Positions 55,662 through 64,000 of a stretch of 64,000 bases of DNA are shown here, in pieces. Origin of the DNA: JADJLQ01 sp034439915 (GTDB taxonomy: Bacteria; Bacteroidota; Bacteroidia; Chitinophagales; Saprospiraceae); NCBI GenBank assembly GCA_034439915.1, contig JAWXBI010000176.1, forward strand, positions 1 to 64,000, read 5' to 3'. Within the stretch, counting starts at the first letter, position 1, and every line of letters starts with the position of its first letter. The translations under genes and the position numbers were made by a program. The notes below the pieces were generated by a model that saw only the letters and a program-made list of their open reading frames with translations, was not told the DNA's origin and searched no databases.

Positions 55662-56897
55662 TCAGACTTCCAGATAATCCAGATCTTTGCCATGAGTCTC
55701 TTCAATCGTGGTCACTGAAAATAATGCCAGGGCAAATACGATGGCTCCTACTGCCGCTGCAGCCCAAAAGACTGACCATTGCATTTGTTTAAGATATAAA
55801 AACATAGAAGTAAGGAGGACGGTAGTTCCCCGCACTACATTGGGTACCGTGGTAGCCACCGTTGCCCTTAGGTTGGTCCCAAATTGTTCTGCAGCAATTG
55901 TGACGAACATGGCCCAATAGCCATTGCCCAATCCCAACAGAAAAGCCAAAAAATACATCCCCCCCGCCGAACTAATCCCTGCAAATAAATAAACAATAGC
56001 TACACTAAGGGAAAACAGTATAAAATATAAAACGGATTTTTTCCGGGATTGCAGAATATGACTAAAAACACCACTGCTCAAATCTCCGATGGACAAACCA
56101 ATATAACACCACATAATCGAAAGCCCTGGTTGAATGGGTACTTCAATGCCTAATGCCTTTCCAAATTCATTGCTAAATGTGATCAGGATGCCGATGATAT
56201 ACCAGGTTGGGATACCCACACCAATACATTTCAGGTATTTGACCAGTCGTACTTTGTTGGAGAATAAAGCAAAGAAATTTCCTTTCTGAACATGCGAAAC
56301 GGATTTCATGTTTTTATAAAAACTGGATTCAAAGACGCCGATCCTCAAAAATAATAATGCAATTCCCATCCCCCCGCCGACAAAATACGCTGTTCGCCAT
56401 TCAAATAATTCGACCGTGAAATAAGCAAATACTGCTCCCAGTAAGCCGACACCGGCAACCAAACTGGTACCCAGAGCTCTTAAATGTTTTGGTATAGATT
56501 CTGACACCAGAGTAATGCCTGCGCCTAATTCTCCGGCGAGGCCTACACCGGCAATAAACCGTATGACTTTATAGGTTTCTGCATCCTGCACCAGGCCGCA
56601 GGCTATATTGGCCAGGGAATAAGTAATAATGGATCCAAATAGAACGGAAAGTCTTCCTTTTTTGTCGCCCAGGACCCCCCATAAGATGCCCCCTACCAAG
56701 AGTCCGGTCATCTGCCAATTGAGTATCTGGGTACCCACCACGGAAATTTCCAGCTCTGACAAGCCCAGGGCTTTGAGGCTAGGAATCCTAACGATTCCAA
56801 ACAACAACAAATCATAGATATCGACAAAATAGCCAAGGGCAGCAATAATAACAGGTAAACTAATCAGGTGTTTAATGTCTGAGCGCTTCAAATCCAT
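55662..56897 (-). CDS. MFS transporter, metabolite:H+ symporter type
   Basis: This 411-residue permease has about 12 membrane spans, with the loop-2 MFS motif GVLGDKKGR at about 84-92 and RFIAGVGLAGELGAGITLVSE, as in the sugar/metabolite porter branch. A conserved GYFVDIYDLLLFG lies in the first span. The substrate cannot be named. It lies 97 bp downstream of the PfkB-type kinase gene in the same direction. Confidence 0.85.
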   Translation of the reverse strand: MDLKRSDIKHLISLPVIIAALGYFVDIYDLLLFGIVRIPSLKALGLSELEISVVGTQILNWQMTGLLVGGILWGVLGDKKGRLSVLFGSIITYSLANIACGLVQDAETYKVIRFIAGVGLAGELGAGITLVSESIPKHLRALGTSLVAGVGLLGAVFAYFTVELFEWRTAYFVGGGMGIALLFLRIGVFESSFYKNMKSVSHVQKGNFFALFSNKVRLVKYLKCIGVGIPTWYIIGILITFSNEFGKALGIEVPIQPGLSIMWCYIGLSIGDLSSGVFSHILQSRKKSVLYFILFSLSVAIVYLFAGISSAGGMYFLAFLLGLGNGYWAMFVTIAAEQFGTNLRATVATTVPNVVRGTTVLLTSMFLYLKQMQWSVFWAAAAVGAIVFALALFSVTTIEETHGKDLDYLEV

Positions 56898-56994
56898 AAC
56901 TTTATTATAATGGCGTTAAATATAAGATTACTCAACTAATTTTAAAGATCATTCCCCGGCCCGGGTAAATAGGCATAAAAACAGGCCTGACCTT

Positions 56995-57927
56995 CTAGCC
57001 CGAACCCGATTTGATCCGTTCGTACAATAACAAGGCCTGATCGCGATCAAACAATTTGGTACCCCGGCTGAGTGTGGCCGCAGTCCCGCAGGCTATACCC
57101 ATCGCGAGCACATCGTATAAATCCGATTCCTGATGAAGTTTATAAATTAAACCGGCCACCATACTATCACCTGCACCTACTGTACTCAGGGATTTGACCT
57201 TAGGTGGGACTATTTGATGTATTTCATTATTACTGCAAATTATCGCGCCCTGGTCTCCCATGGATATTACAATGACCGATGCATACCCTTTGTGTACCCA
57301 TTGCCAGGCGATAGCACCGGCTTCTTCACCGGTTAATCCTGATTTACCGGCTATCTGACTCAATTCTTTAAGGTTAGGTTTGATGAGGTGGGGATGGAAT
57401 TCAAAAGTTTCTGCAAGGGAAGCCGCCGGCAGATCCAGTACCAATCTGCAGTGATGATCCTGGCACCAGGCTGCAATTTTCTTCACAAATTGTCCGGATA
57501 GACCCGGGGGATGGCTTCCACTCAGCACCAGGTAACCAGGTTTGAGTTCTAACCGATCGATCGTGCTCATCAATAAATCTTCATTTTCGGGATGGATTAC
57601 ATTGCCCTTATTGACAAGTCGGTATTCAAGCTGATTGGATTGGTCGGTAACCGTAATATTTTCCCGGGTTTCAGACTCCAGACGCAGCGGGTGTATAATG
57701 AGTGATTCCGCAAGTAGTTTTGATTCAATAAACTGCCCGTTGTGTCCACCGGAAAAAAACAAAGCTTCAGTGGGTATGCCGAGTCGGCGCAATCCCTTAG
57801 CTACATTGATTCCACCACCTCCTACTTCTTTTTCATAACGCTCACAACGCAGTTTATCGGTGGGGATCAATTGAGGTACCATCACCGATATATCTATAGA
57901 GGGGTTGAGTGTGATTGTCAGTACCAT
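56995..57927 (-). CDS. PfkB-family sugar kinase (1-phosphofructokinase type)
   Basis: This 310-residue kinase has the two PfkB signatures: GGGGINVAKGLRRLG near the N-terminus (about 37-51) and STVGAGDSMVAGL (about 246-258) with the catalytic Asp. TLNPSIDISV at the start is typical of 1-phosphofructokinase, tagatose-6-phosphate kinase and PfkB itself. The exact phosphosugar substrate is not resolved. It is divergent from the CPBP protease with a 42-bp spacer. Confidence 0.9.
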   Translation of the reverse strand: MVLTITLNPSIDISVMVPQLIPTDKLRCERYEKEVGGGGINVAKGLRRLGIPTEALFFSGGHNGQFIESKLLAESLIIHPLRLESETRENITVTDQSNQLEYRLVNKGNVIHPENEDLLMSTIDRLELKPGYLVLSGSHPPGLSGQFVKKIAAWCQDHHCRLVLDLPAASLAETFEFHPHLIKPNLKELSQIAGKSGLTGEEAGAIAWQWVHKGYASVIVISMGDQGAIICSNNEIHQIVPPKVKSLSTVGAGDSMVAGLIYKLHQESDLYDVLAMGIACGTAATLSRGTKLFDRDQALLLYERIKSGSG

Positions 57928-57969
57928 GCGTTGTCGTAAAGATTGTGTTTTTTAAGCTAATTTTGACAG

Positions 57970-58632
57970 GTGTCTATATTTTCCTTATTATTTATCGGGT
58001 TACAGTTGATTGTATTGCCGCTGTTGAGCTTTCAATCCCGTACGTCACTCGAAGAAGCAGAGGAAATACCCCCCAGGAGGGCTTTGTATATCCAGTCCAT
58101 CATCATGCTGACTGTGATCGGCGGTCTTGCAGCATTGGTAGATTGGAGGGAATCCCTGGAAATCTATTGGTTTAAAGTCCCAAATCTCAAATCAATTTTT
58201 ATTGCGGTTGGCCTTTATATGATGGGGTTGATCGTGAGTTACTTCAATTTTAAGTCCTCTCAAAATAATGAAGAAGACAAAAGCGCCATATTGTTGCCCG
58301 CAGGGAAAAATGAATACCTGATCTGGGTGGTATTGTGCTTAACAGCTGCCTGGTCAGAAGAATATATTTATCGTGGAGTATTGAGCCAACTGTTTATTCA
58401 TCATGGCATGATTTATATCCTGGCCATCCTGTTGAGTGCGGTGAGTTTTGCCTTTTCACATTTTACTCAAGGCTGGCTGGCTATTCCGGTCACCTTTGTC
58501 TTTGCTCTGGGGTTTCAATATCTGTATCAGGTAAGTGGCAGCCTGGCTTTACCTATTGCTGTCCATTTTTTATACAACGTATCCGCGGAAGGGGTCAGAA
58601 GGTGGTTAATCGGCCGTTCAGGCGGTATTTAA
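57970..58632 (+). CDS. CPBP-family intramembrane metalloprotease
   Basis: This 220-residue membrane protein has about six spans and an Abi/CPBP (CAAX-like) domain: the Glu pair in WSEEYIYRG (about 124-132), HFTQ preceded by FAFS (about 160) and a final HFLYN. These residues form the metal site of the family. It uses a GTG start, 42 bp from the divergent kinase gene. Its role may be protein processing or immunity-like, as in other members; not known here. Its 3' end overlaps rsmA by 15 bp. Confidence 0.85.
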   Translation: MSIFSLLFIGLQLIVLPLLSFQSRTSLEEAEEIPPRRALYIQSIIMLTVIGGLAALVDWRESLEIYWFKVPNLKSIFIAVGLYMMGLIVSYFNFKSSQNNEEDKSAILLPAGKNEYLIWVVLCLTAAWSEEYIYRGVLSQLFIHHGMIYILAILLSAVSFAFSHFTQGWLAIPVTFVFALGFQYLYQVSGSLALPIAVHFLYNVSAEGVRRWLIGRSGGI

Positions 58633-59385
58633 TTTTTGAGTGATCGAAACATAGTCATCTACGCTCAGTTGCTCCGGACGCAGATCAAAAAATTTGTCCA
58701 CCAGGAGGTTTGCCGGCATCAACGTTTTTAATGAATTGCGTACCATTTTCCTTTTTTGTTGAAAACAGGTTTTAACAACCATTCTGAACTTTTCTTCATC
58801 ACAATCCAGGTGAAGCAATGTTTTCCGGGTAAACCTTAATACCCCGGATTTGACTTTGGGTGGGGGAATAAAATTATTTTCTGCGACGGTAAACAAATAT
58901 TCCACATTATAATATGCCTGGGTAAGTACACTGATTACCCCGTATTCGCGGCTACCGGGGGCGTGGGCAATACGGGAAGCCATTTCTTTTTGAAACATCC
59001 CTACCATACCCGGGATCACATCCCGGTATTCAATCATTTTAAATACGATCTGTGAAGAAATGTTATACGGAAAATTGCCAATGAGAAATAGAGGTTGATG
59101 GTTAAAAACACTGTTCAGATCCAATTTTAAAAAATCAGCCTGGATCAAACGACAGGTTTTAAATTGAGGCAGGTCCGTGAGCACTCGTATCATGTCCCGG
59201 TCAGCATCCACCAGGGTACAATCCGGGTGTTTTTCAATCAGGTATTTGGTCAGCATGCCGGTACCAGGTCCGACCTCGAGTAAATGATCAAGGGGTTCGA
59301 ATATATCCAGGGCCCGGGCTATTTTTTCAGCTATGCTTTCATTCGTCAAGAAATGCTGGCCATATGATTTTTTCGCCGTTATCAT
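58618..59385 (-). CDS. rsmA: 16S rRNA dimethyladenosine transferase
   Basis: This 255-residue methyltransferase (KsgA) dimethylates two adjacent adenines near the 3' end of 16S rRNA. KSYGQHFLTNESI at the N-terminus, the SAM loop LEVGPGTGMLT and the catalytic NFPYNISSQIV are all present. ATG 59385 is chosen over an upstream ATG at 59415 because the family begins at MITAKKSYGQHFL. It is convergent with the CPBP gene, with overlapping 3' ends. Confidence 0.95.
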   Translation of the reverse strand: MITAKKSYGQHFLTNESIAEKIARALDIFEPLDHLLEVGPGTGMLTKYLIEKHPDCTLVDADRDMIRVLTDLPQFKTCRLIQADFLKLDLNSVFNHQPLFLIGNFPYNISSQIVFKMIEYRDVIPGMVGMFQKEMASRIAHAPGSREYGVISVLTQAYYNVEYLFTVAENNFIPPPKVKSGVLRFTRKTLLHLDCDEEKFRMVVKTCFQQKRKMVRNSLKTLMPANLLVDKFFDLRPEQLSVDDYVSITQKLNTA

Positions 59386-59445
59386 ATGCAATGATACTCT
59401 TTCCCCCCTACACAAAACCCCTGATTTAACTATCTTCGTATTAAA

Positions 59446-60534
59446 ATGAATGACAAGATGGGAAATGGATCAGATGCTGTCAGGATTGGAATTACGATGG
59501 GGGATATCAATGGGATAGGTCCGGAGGTAATCATCAAAGCCCTTCGCAATCCCAAAATCCTGGATTATTGTATCCCGGTCATCTATGGTTCCGGTAAAAT
59601 CATTTCCTATTATAAAAATATTGTCAAGGGGGATGAATTTGTATATCACCAGGCCCGCAGCGGTGATAAACTGCAACAGGGAAAAATTTACGTTGTTAAC
59701 TGCTGGCAGGAAAACGTCACTATATCCATCGGGAAGATTACTGAAACCGGTGGCCGCTATTCCCTGATGGCCATCGACCAGGCCATAGCGGATATTCAAT
59801 CCGGCTGGATAGAAGGTCTGGTCACCGCTCCAATCCATAAAAAATCGATGCAGCTTGCGGGTTTTAATTATGCCGGGCATACCGATTACCTGGCCTACAA
59901 ATTAAACAGCAAGGATTATCTGATGATGATGATCGGGCAACATATGAAAATCGGCCTGGTAACGACTCATATTCCATTAAAAGAGGTACCCGAAAAAATT
60001 ACGGTGTCTAGAATCAAAGAATCTGCCCGTATTTTATACCACACCCTTCAAAAGGATTTTGGCATTGACCGGCCGGTCATTGCTTTGCTTGGGCTTAATC
60101 CCCATGCCGGAGATGAAGGGGTCATTGGCCAGGAAGAATTAAATAGTATAGTCCCTGCCATTCAAGAACTCAAAAATAATGGAATGATGGCTTTCGGTCC
60201 ATTCTCCCCGGACGGGTTTTTCGGGTCTAACCAATTTAAAAAGTTTGATGGAGTGCTGGCCATGTATCACGACCAGGGGCTAATTCCCTTTAAAACTCTT
60301 GAATTCAGCACCGGGGTAAATTTTACCGCGGGATTACCGGTGGTGCGCACGTCCCCCGATCACGGAACAGCGTTTGATATTGCGGGTAAAAATACGGCTG
60401 AGCCGGCTTCATTTAGTGAGGCTTTGTTTGGGGCCATTGATATTTCCCGTCAGCGAAAAAAATACCTGGATGATCGGGCTAATCCGCTCAATAAACACCA
60501 AAAACAATCTGAAGAAAAAATTGCGGAGTCCTAA
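59446..60534 (+). CDS. pdxA: 4-hydroxythreonine-4-phosphate dehydrogenase
   Basis: This 362-residue enzyme of pyridoxal 5'-phosphate synthesis has GITMGDINGIGPEVIIKAL at the N-terminus, the metal-binding His in AGHTDYLA, MYHDQGLIPFK and TSPDHGTAFDIAGKN at the C-terminus. Length is slightly above the E. coli protein (329 aa) because of a charged C-terminal tail. It is divergent from rsmA (60-bp spacer). Its end overlaps the convergent glucosaminidase gene by 4 bp. Confidence 0.95.
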   Translation: MNDKMGNGSDAVRIGITMGDINGIGPEVIIKALRNPKILDYCIPVIYGSGKIISYYKNIVKGDEFVYHQARSGDKLQQGKIYVVNCWQENVTISIGKITETGGRYSLMAIDQAIADIQSGWIEGLVTAPIHKKSMQLAGFNYAGHTDYLAYKLNSKDYLMMMIGQHMKIGLVTTHIPLKEVPEKITVSRIKESARILYHTLQKDFGIDRPVIALLGLNPHAGDEGVIGQEELNSIVPAIQELKNNGMMAFGPFSPDGFFGSNQFKKFDGVLAMYHDQGLIPFKTLEFSTGVNFTAGLPVVRTSPDHGTAFDIAGKNTAEPASFSEALFGAIDISRQRKKYLDDRANPLNKHQKQSEEKIAES

Positions 60535-61139
60535 TCCCGGGTGGTTTCTTTAGAATCCGCCGTCCACGACCTCCCTTTGTCTGCCGGAAAGTCAAACACC
60601 GGTGCGTGGTAAGTATCATACCGGTATAATTGATAGGTTTCAATGATGCGGAGCAATTTATCCGAATAGGCTTTATCTGTGGCATAACCACATGTACTCA
60701 AACCAGTGGTCCAGCCTTTGTAATCCGTGGGGTCCAATAAAAAAAGTCTGCCATAATTGGGCGAACCCTTTAAAAAATTAGAATGGTCGATAAAGGAGGA
60801 CTCTATATCCGAATAAGCCCTGAAGCATGACTCAATCAGTTTGCCTTTATCGTCCAGGTCATCGTCGCGGTGATAATAACTCTGTCCTTTCCAATAGGTT
60901 TTGCATTTGATCCCAAAATGATTATTGCTTTGGGTCGCCAGGGTGCTCCGGCCCGCATTGGATTCCACAACCGCCTGGGCTAGTTTTACACTGGCGGGAA
61001 TACCGACACGAAGCATTTCTTCCACTGCCAGGGGAGCAAATCGTTCGATATAGTACCACTCTACCACTTTGGAATCTTCGCGTCCGCTGAAAGAAGAACC
61101 CAAAACCCATATCAATATAACAACAACCCCAACCTTCAT
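60531..61139 (-). CDS. Glucosaminidase-domain (GH73) cell-wall hydrolase
   Basis: This 202-residue exported protein has a signal peptide (VGVVVILIWVLGSSFS) and a mannosyl-glycoprotein endo-beta-N-acetylglucosaminidase-like domain with the catalytic Glu in LAQAVVESNAGRS, then NNHFGIKCK and FRAYSDIESSFIDHS. It would cut peptidoglycan glycan strands, as FlgJ/Bax-type proteins do. ATG 61139 is preferred because it gives a standard signal peptide; an ATG at 61157 is six codons upstream. Confidence 0.88.
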   Translation of the reverse strand: MKVGVVVILIWVLGSSFSGREDSKVVEWYYIERFAPLAVEEMLRVGIPASVKLAQAVVESNAGRSTLATQSNNHFGIKCKTYWKGQSYYHRDDDLDDKGKLIESCFRAYSDIESSFIDHSNFLKGSPNYGRLFLLDPTDYKGWTTGLSTCGYATDKAYSDKLLRIIETYQLYRYDTYHAPVFDFPADKGRSWTADSKETTRD

Positions 61140-61198
61140 AGCCAATAACCTAATCAAAAACTATGCCATCCCACCATTTCCTTCTTCCCGGGATCAGA

Positions 61199-61930
61199 TT
61201 ATTCTCCCAGGAATTTCTGCTGGTCAATAAACTCTCTGAATGCTTTGCGGTAAGTTTCGCCTATAGGGATACTGGCTTTATTAATTTCTACATAGTCCTT
61301 GTGGATTGCATGGATCCATTTTATTGAAATAATATAAGAATGGTGGATCCGTATAAATTGTGATTTAGGCAATTGTTGCTCCAGGTTTTTCATCCGTTGC
61401 AGGGATACGATTTTTTGATCCGGCGTGTAGATACTTACATAATCTTTTAAACCTTCTATATATTGGATATTATGAAGGTTGATACGGACCAGTTTGGTCC
61501 CGTCTTTAATAAAAATAAAATCTCCATCGGCGGCATTTCCTGATTTTCGGTGGATATCCCCGGCGGAGGCATAGGCTTCAATTTTTATTTTGGCCTTTTC
61601 AACAGCTTGCAGAAACCGCTCAAACGTAATGGGTTTTAATAAATAATCCACAACGCTGAGATCATACCCATCGAGGGCATATTCAGAAAAAGCGGTGGTG
61701 AGGATCACATCCGTTTTTTTTTGTAAAATTTTAAGTAACCCGATACCGGATAAATTGGGCATCTCGATATCCAAAAACATCAGGTCGACATCATTGGCAT
61801 TGATGTATTCAAGGCCTTTCAGGGGGTCGGAAAAGGTGTGGATCAGATCGAGGTAGGATACTTTACCAATATACTGACTAAGAAGATCCCTGGCCAGGGG
61901 TTCATCATCAATGATTATTGTCCGGATCAT
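61199..61930 (-). CDS. LytTR-family response regulator
   Basis: This 243-residue regulator has a receiver domain (about 1-115) with acidic DDE (8-10), acceptor Asp in MFLDIEMP (about 55) and Lys in LLKPITF, then a LytTR DNA-binding domain (about 135-240; YIEGLKDYVSI, FIRIHHSYIIS). Its ATG overlaps the kinase stop codon by one base (TGATG), so translation is coupled. It forms a pair with the kinase directly upstream. Confidence 0.94.
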   Translation of the reverse strand: MIRTIIIDDEPLARDLLSQYIGKVSYLDLIHTFSDPLKGLEYINANDVDLMFLDIEMPNLSGIGLLKILQKKTDVILTTAFSEYALDGYDLSVVDYLLKPITFERFLQAVEKAKIKIEAYASAGDIHRKSGNAADGDFIFIKDGTKLVRINLHNIQYIEGLKDYVSIYTPDQKIVSLQRMKNLEQQLPKSQFIRIHHSYIISIKWIHAIHKDYVEINKASIPIGETYRKAFREFIDQQKFLGE

Positions 61931-62976
61931 CAGTTCAATTGAATATCCAAATTAGCAGAAAATTGGTCATCGGAAGAGTCAATTTTCAAATTATACAAGC
62001 CAGGATATTTCAGTTCAAGCCTTTTTTTCACATTCTCCAATCCTATTCCGGAGTTCGTGGCACCGGCTGTGCCCTGATGGTTCAACCGGCTATTGGTAAC
62101 TTCAAAATGAAGGTGTTGACCCTGCGTATTCAGTTTGGCTTTGACCCAGCTGTTTGGGTTGCTGTTGGAAACCCCATGTTTAAAAGCATTCTCCAGAAAA
62201 GGGATGAGCAAGAGCGGGGCTATTTTTTTTTGTATCGGGTCACCTTCAACTTCGAAAGTGATGGGGATGACCTCATTCATTCTTAATTTTTCCAGGCTGA
62301 TATAATTTTGCATATAATCAATCTCTTTTTCCAGGGGGACCAGATCATGGTTGGAATCATACACCATATAGCGCATCATTTGAGACAATCGGGAAATCAC
62401 CTCTGTCGTCTTCGGAGACTGACTGTAAGCCAGGGAATATAGATTATTCAGGGTATTGAATAAAAAGTGGGGATTAACCTGGCTTTTAAGAAACTTTAGT
62501 TCTGCATCCAGTTTTTCGTTTTTAAGTTCTTTGCGTTGTTGTTCCAGGTTTTGCCACTCACTGAAAAAACGCAATAAAGCCACAAAAGCAGAGACCAAAA
62601 CCGCGGTCACAAAAGTACCTATAGCAAAACGGGTGCTGTAGAAAAATTCTGCTTTATGGGTATAACCATCAACTATCCATCTTTTAGAAATGATATACAG
62701 AATTAAAAAAAACAAGGTCATACCTGCAAATTCCACCGCATACTTAAATCCGTTTTTATGGATTAAAAACCGCGGCATGATGTTAAAATAATTGGCATAG
62801 GCGACCCCCATTAAAAACAGGGTGTGGGACAGCGCATTGATAAAGAGATCGAAGAACCCCTGATCACGGCCCCGGCCAGAACTGCTGATCTGGTAAAAAA
62901 ACAAAGAGAAGTAGATACACCAGAAGAGAAGGTGTAATACGGTCATCCTGTTTTTTTGCAAAAAAGTTTGCATCAT
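61930..62976 (-). CDS. LytS-like sensor histidine kinase (His_kinase family)
   Basis: This 348-residue kinase has four membrane spans in the first 140 residues, a coiled-coil region and a His_kinase domain with the phospho-acceptor His in FLKSQVNPHFLFNTLNNLYSL, followed by HATPase_c (PFLENAFKHGVSN, GIGLENVKKRL). No large extracellular sensor domain is present, so the signal is probably perceived within the membrane. A TAATTTTG -7-like word (62984-62991 on the opposite strand) lies only 8 bp before the ATG. Confidence 0.92.
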   Translation of the reverse strand: MMQTFLQKNRMTVLHLLFWCIYFSLFFYQISSSGRGRDQGFFDLFINALSHTLFLMGVAYANYFNIMPRFLIHKNGFKYAVEFAGMTLFFLILYIISKRWIVDGYTHKAEFFYSTRFAIGTFVTAVLVSAFVALLRFFSEWQNLEQQRKELKNEKLDAELKFLKSQVNPHFLFNTLNNLYSLAYSQSPKTTEVISRLSQMMRYMVYDSNHDLVPLEKEIDYMQNYISLEKLRMNEVIPITFEVEGDPIQKKIAPLLLIPFLENAFKHGVSNSNPNSWVKAKLNTQGQHLHFEVTNSRLNHQGTAGATNSGIGLENVKKRLELKYPGLYNLKIDSSDDQFSANLDIQLN

Positions 62977-63141
62977 TTAAGTACAAAATTATCCACTATT
63001 TATCCCATTTTAAGGTAACCGCTACGCACTCAGGATATACTTTGGGGTATTTTCGACAGCCACATGTTATTATTAGATTGAAAAGGCTTTCAAAATCCAT
63101 GGGGCAACAGACGAATAAACTAACCCGATGGTCGATTGGTG

Positions 63142-63174
63142 TTTGACTGGTTGTCTCATTGGCCTGTACTTTTG
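63142..63174 (+). promoter_or_regulatory. Bacteroidota-type promoter for the TonB receptor gene
   Basis: TTTG at 63142-63145 and TACTTTTG at 63167-63174 match the -33 and -7 elements with a 21-bp spacer. The -7 element ends 18 bp before the ATG at 63193. This is the best full promoter match in the window and supports the taxonomic call. Confidence 0.55.
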
Positions 63175-63192
63175 TACCATCAAATTAAAAAT

Positions 63193-64000
63193 ATGCAAAA
63201 ACTAATTCCATTCCTCAGCCTGATCTTAATACTTGCGGTGCTTACCCCTGCAAATGGCCAAAACACAGGTATTCCAGATGGTAACGCCCCCCAGGCCCTT
63301 AAAGGCAATGGAAGTATTGAAGGCCTCTTATTGGATACCCTTTCCAAAAAACCTGTCGAATTTGCAACAGTTGCTTTAGTTAAAAAATTAACAGACGTTA
63401 TTGTCGATGGCACAGTGGTAGACGAAAATGGGAATTTTGAAATAAAAGGTATCCCGGATGGTGAATACTTTCTTGATTTTGAATTTTTAGGATATGAGAC
63501 TAAAAGAAGCACCAGCATCAAAATAATAAATGGCTCTAAAATTAAACTGGGTAAAATCTATCTGCTGTCTGAAACACTGCTTTTAAAAGAAGTGACGATC
63601 GAAGGCCAGACGGATGTAATTGAAGAAAAAGTAGACCGTCTGGTATACAACGCAGATCGGGATATAAGCAGTAAAGGAGGCGATGCCTCTGATGTATTAA
63701 GTAAAGTCCCCTTATTGACCGTTGATCTGGATGGTAATGTCAGTTTGCGTGGAAGCAGTAATGTCAGGGTTTTAATCAACAATAAACCTTCCAGTATCAT
63801 GGCTGGCAGTGTAGCCGATGCCCTCAAACAGATCCCGGCCGATATGATCAAATCGGTAGAAGTGATCACCAGCCCTTCTGCCCGGTATGAGTCGGAAGGC
63901 TCTGTCGGCATCATCAATATCATCACCAAGAAAAACACCTTACAGGGAATGACCCTGGGTTTTGATCTTTCTGCAGGTAACCGGGGCGCTATGCTTGGAC
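63193..64000 (+). CDS. TonB-dependent receptor (OMP_b-brl_3-like), 3' end outside window
   Basis: The visible 269 codons encode a signal peptide (cleavage near ANGQ), a carboxypeptidase-regulatory-like domain (about 45-130; GSIEGLLLDTLSKKPVEFATVAL) and a plug domain (LVYNADRDISSKGGDASDVL, GNVSLRGSSNVRVLINNKPS, YESEGSVGIINIITKK). The plug wording is that of the large Bacteroidota receptor subfamily with a C-terminal outer-membrane beta-barrel domain often found near two-component genes. The gene continues past the end of the window. It is divergent from the LytS/LytR pair. Confidence 0.9.
   Translation, partial: MQKLIPFLSLILILAVLTPANGQNTGIPDGNAPQALKGNGSIEGLLLDTLSKKPVEFATVALVKKLTDVIVDGTVVDENGNFEIKGIPDGEYFLDFEFLGYETKRSTSIKIINGSKIKLGKIYLLSETLLLKEVTIEGQTDVIEEKVDRLVYNADRDISSKGGDASDVLSKVPLLTVDLDGNVSLRGSSNVRVLINNKPSSIMAGSVADALKQIPADMIKSVEVITSPSARYESEGSVGIINIITKKNTLQGMTLGFDLSAGNRGAMLG

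Overview
The window reads as chromosomal DNA of a Bacteroidota bacterium, most likely from the Saprospiria/Chitinophagia side of the phylum. The evidence is a secreted GH5 enzyme with a type IX secretion (Por) sorting tail, TonB-dependent receptors with an N-terminal carboxypeptidase-regulatory-like domain, many Cys-anchored lipoproteins, LytTR and 7TMR-DISM two-component systems, almost no Shine-Dalgarno sequences, and at least one promoter of the Bacteroidota type (TTTG, then TAnnTTTG). No rRNA, tRNA, CRISPR array, phage or plasmid gene was seen.

Layout. 1-6335: an 8-bp tandem repeat abutting an FHS sugar transporter (NagP-like), then nagA, a TonB-dependent receptor and an SDR oxidoreductase. 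6910-10167: a T9SS-exported GH5 glycanase beside an ACS-family (hexuronate-like) MFS transporter, with short GC-rich repeats around them. 10308-16517: rlmF, a DinB/maleylpyruvate-isomerase-like protein, a CehA-type PHP metallohydrolase lipoprotein and a serine beta-lactamase-like lipoprotein. 16737-19312: two tandem universal stress proteins, each preceded by an FNR-like dyad, and a small lipoprotein. 19468-20680: a decayed carboxylesterase, a 7-bp tandem repeat and the first copy of a MITE-like element. 20723-24116: a hybrid histidine kinase convergent with, and overlapping, a LytTR regulator. 24556-29445: two outer-membrane barrels around a vanadium-haloperoxidase/PAP2 lipoprotein, followed by a DUF3179 membrane protein. 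29546-35855: a twin-cassette ABC ATPase, then a REP-associated tyrosine transposase bracketed by inverted REP hairpins, a dehydrogenase-like/HEAT/cytochrome c lipoprotein and the second MITE copy. 35856-40366: a diheme cytochrome, a truncated intradiol dioxygenase, lipoproteins and a DUF6588-like barrel. 40367-43451: a 7TMR-DISM kinase with a convergent, overlapping LuxR-type regulator; matching dyads lie at both ends of the divergent promoter region. 43770-49081: cvpA, lysoplasmalogenase, obgE, adk, an NlpC/P60 lipoprotein and a frameshifted beta-helix lipoprotein. 49194-52668: a three-gene glycosyltransferase operon. 52772-61139: M16 peptidase, MFS transporter, PfkB kinase, CPBP protease, rsmA, pdxA and a glucosaminidase. 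61199-64000: a LytS/LytR-type pair divergent from a TonB-dependent receptor that runs off the window.

Most of the window is ordinary core and peripheral metabolism. The signals most worth a second look are non-coding: the REP/RAYT unit at 30974-31943, the two MITE-like copies (20522-20672 and 35462-35634) flanked by candidate target-site duplications, the paired dyads at 39980 and 40271, the FNR-like boxes before the two usp genes, and the 8-bp repeat at the 5' end of the NagP-like gene. Several convergent gene pairs overlap at their 3' ends, including both convergent kinase/regulator pairs. I see no clearly new multi-gene defence or metabolic system. The haloperoxidase/barrel/DUF3179 cluster is the best candidate for a functionally uncharacterised module.
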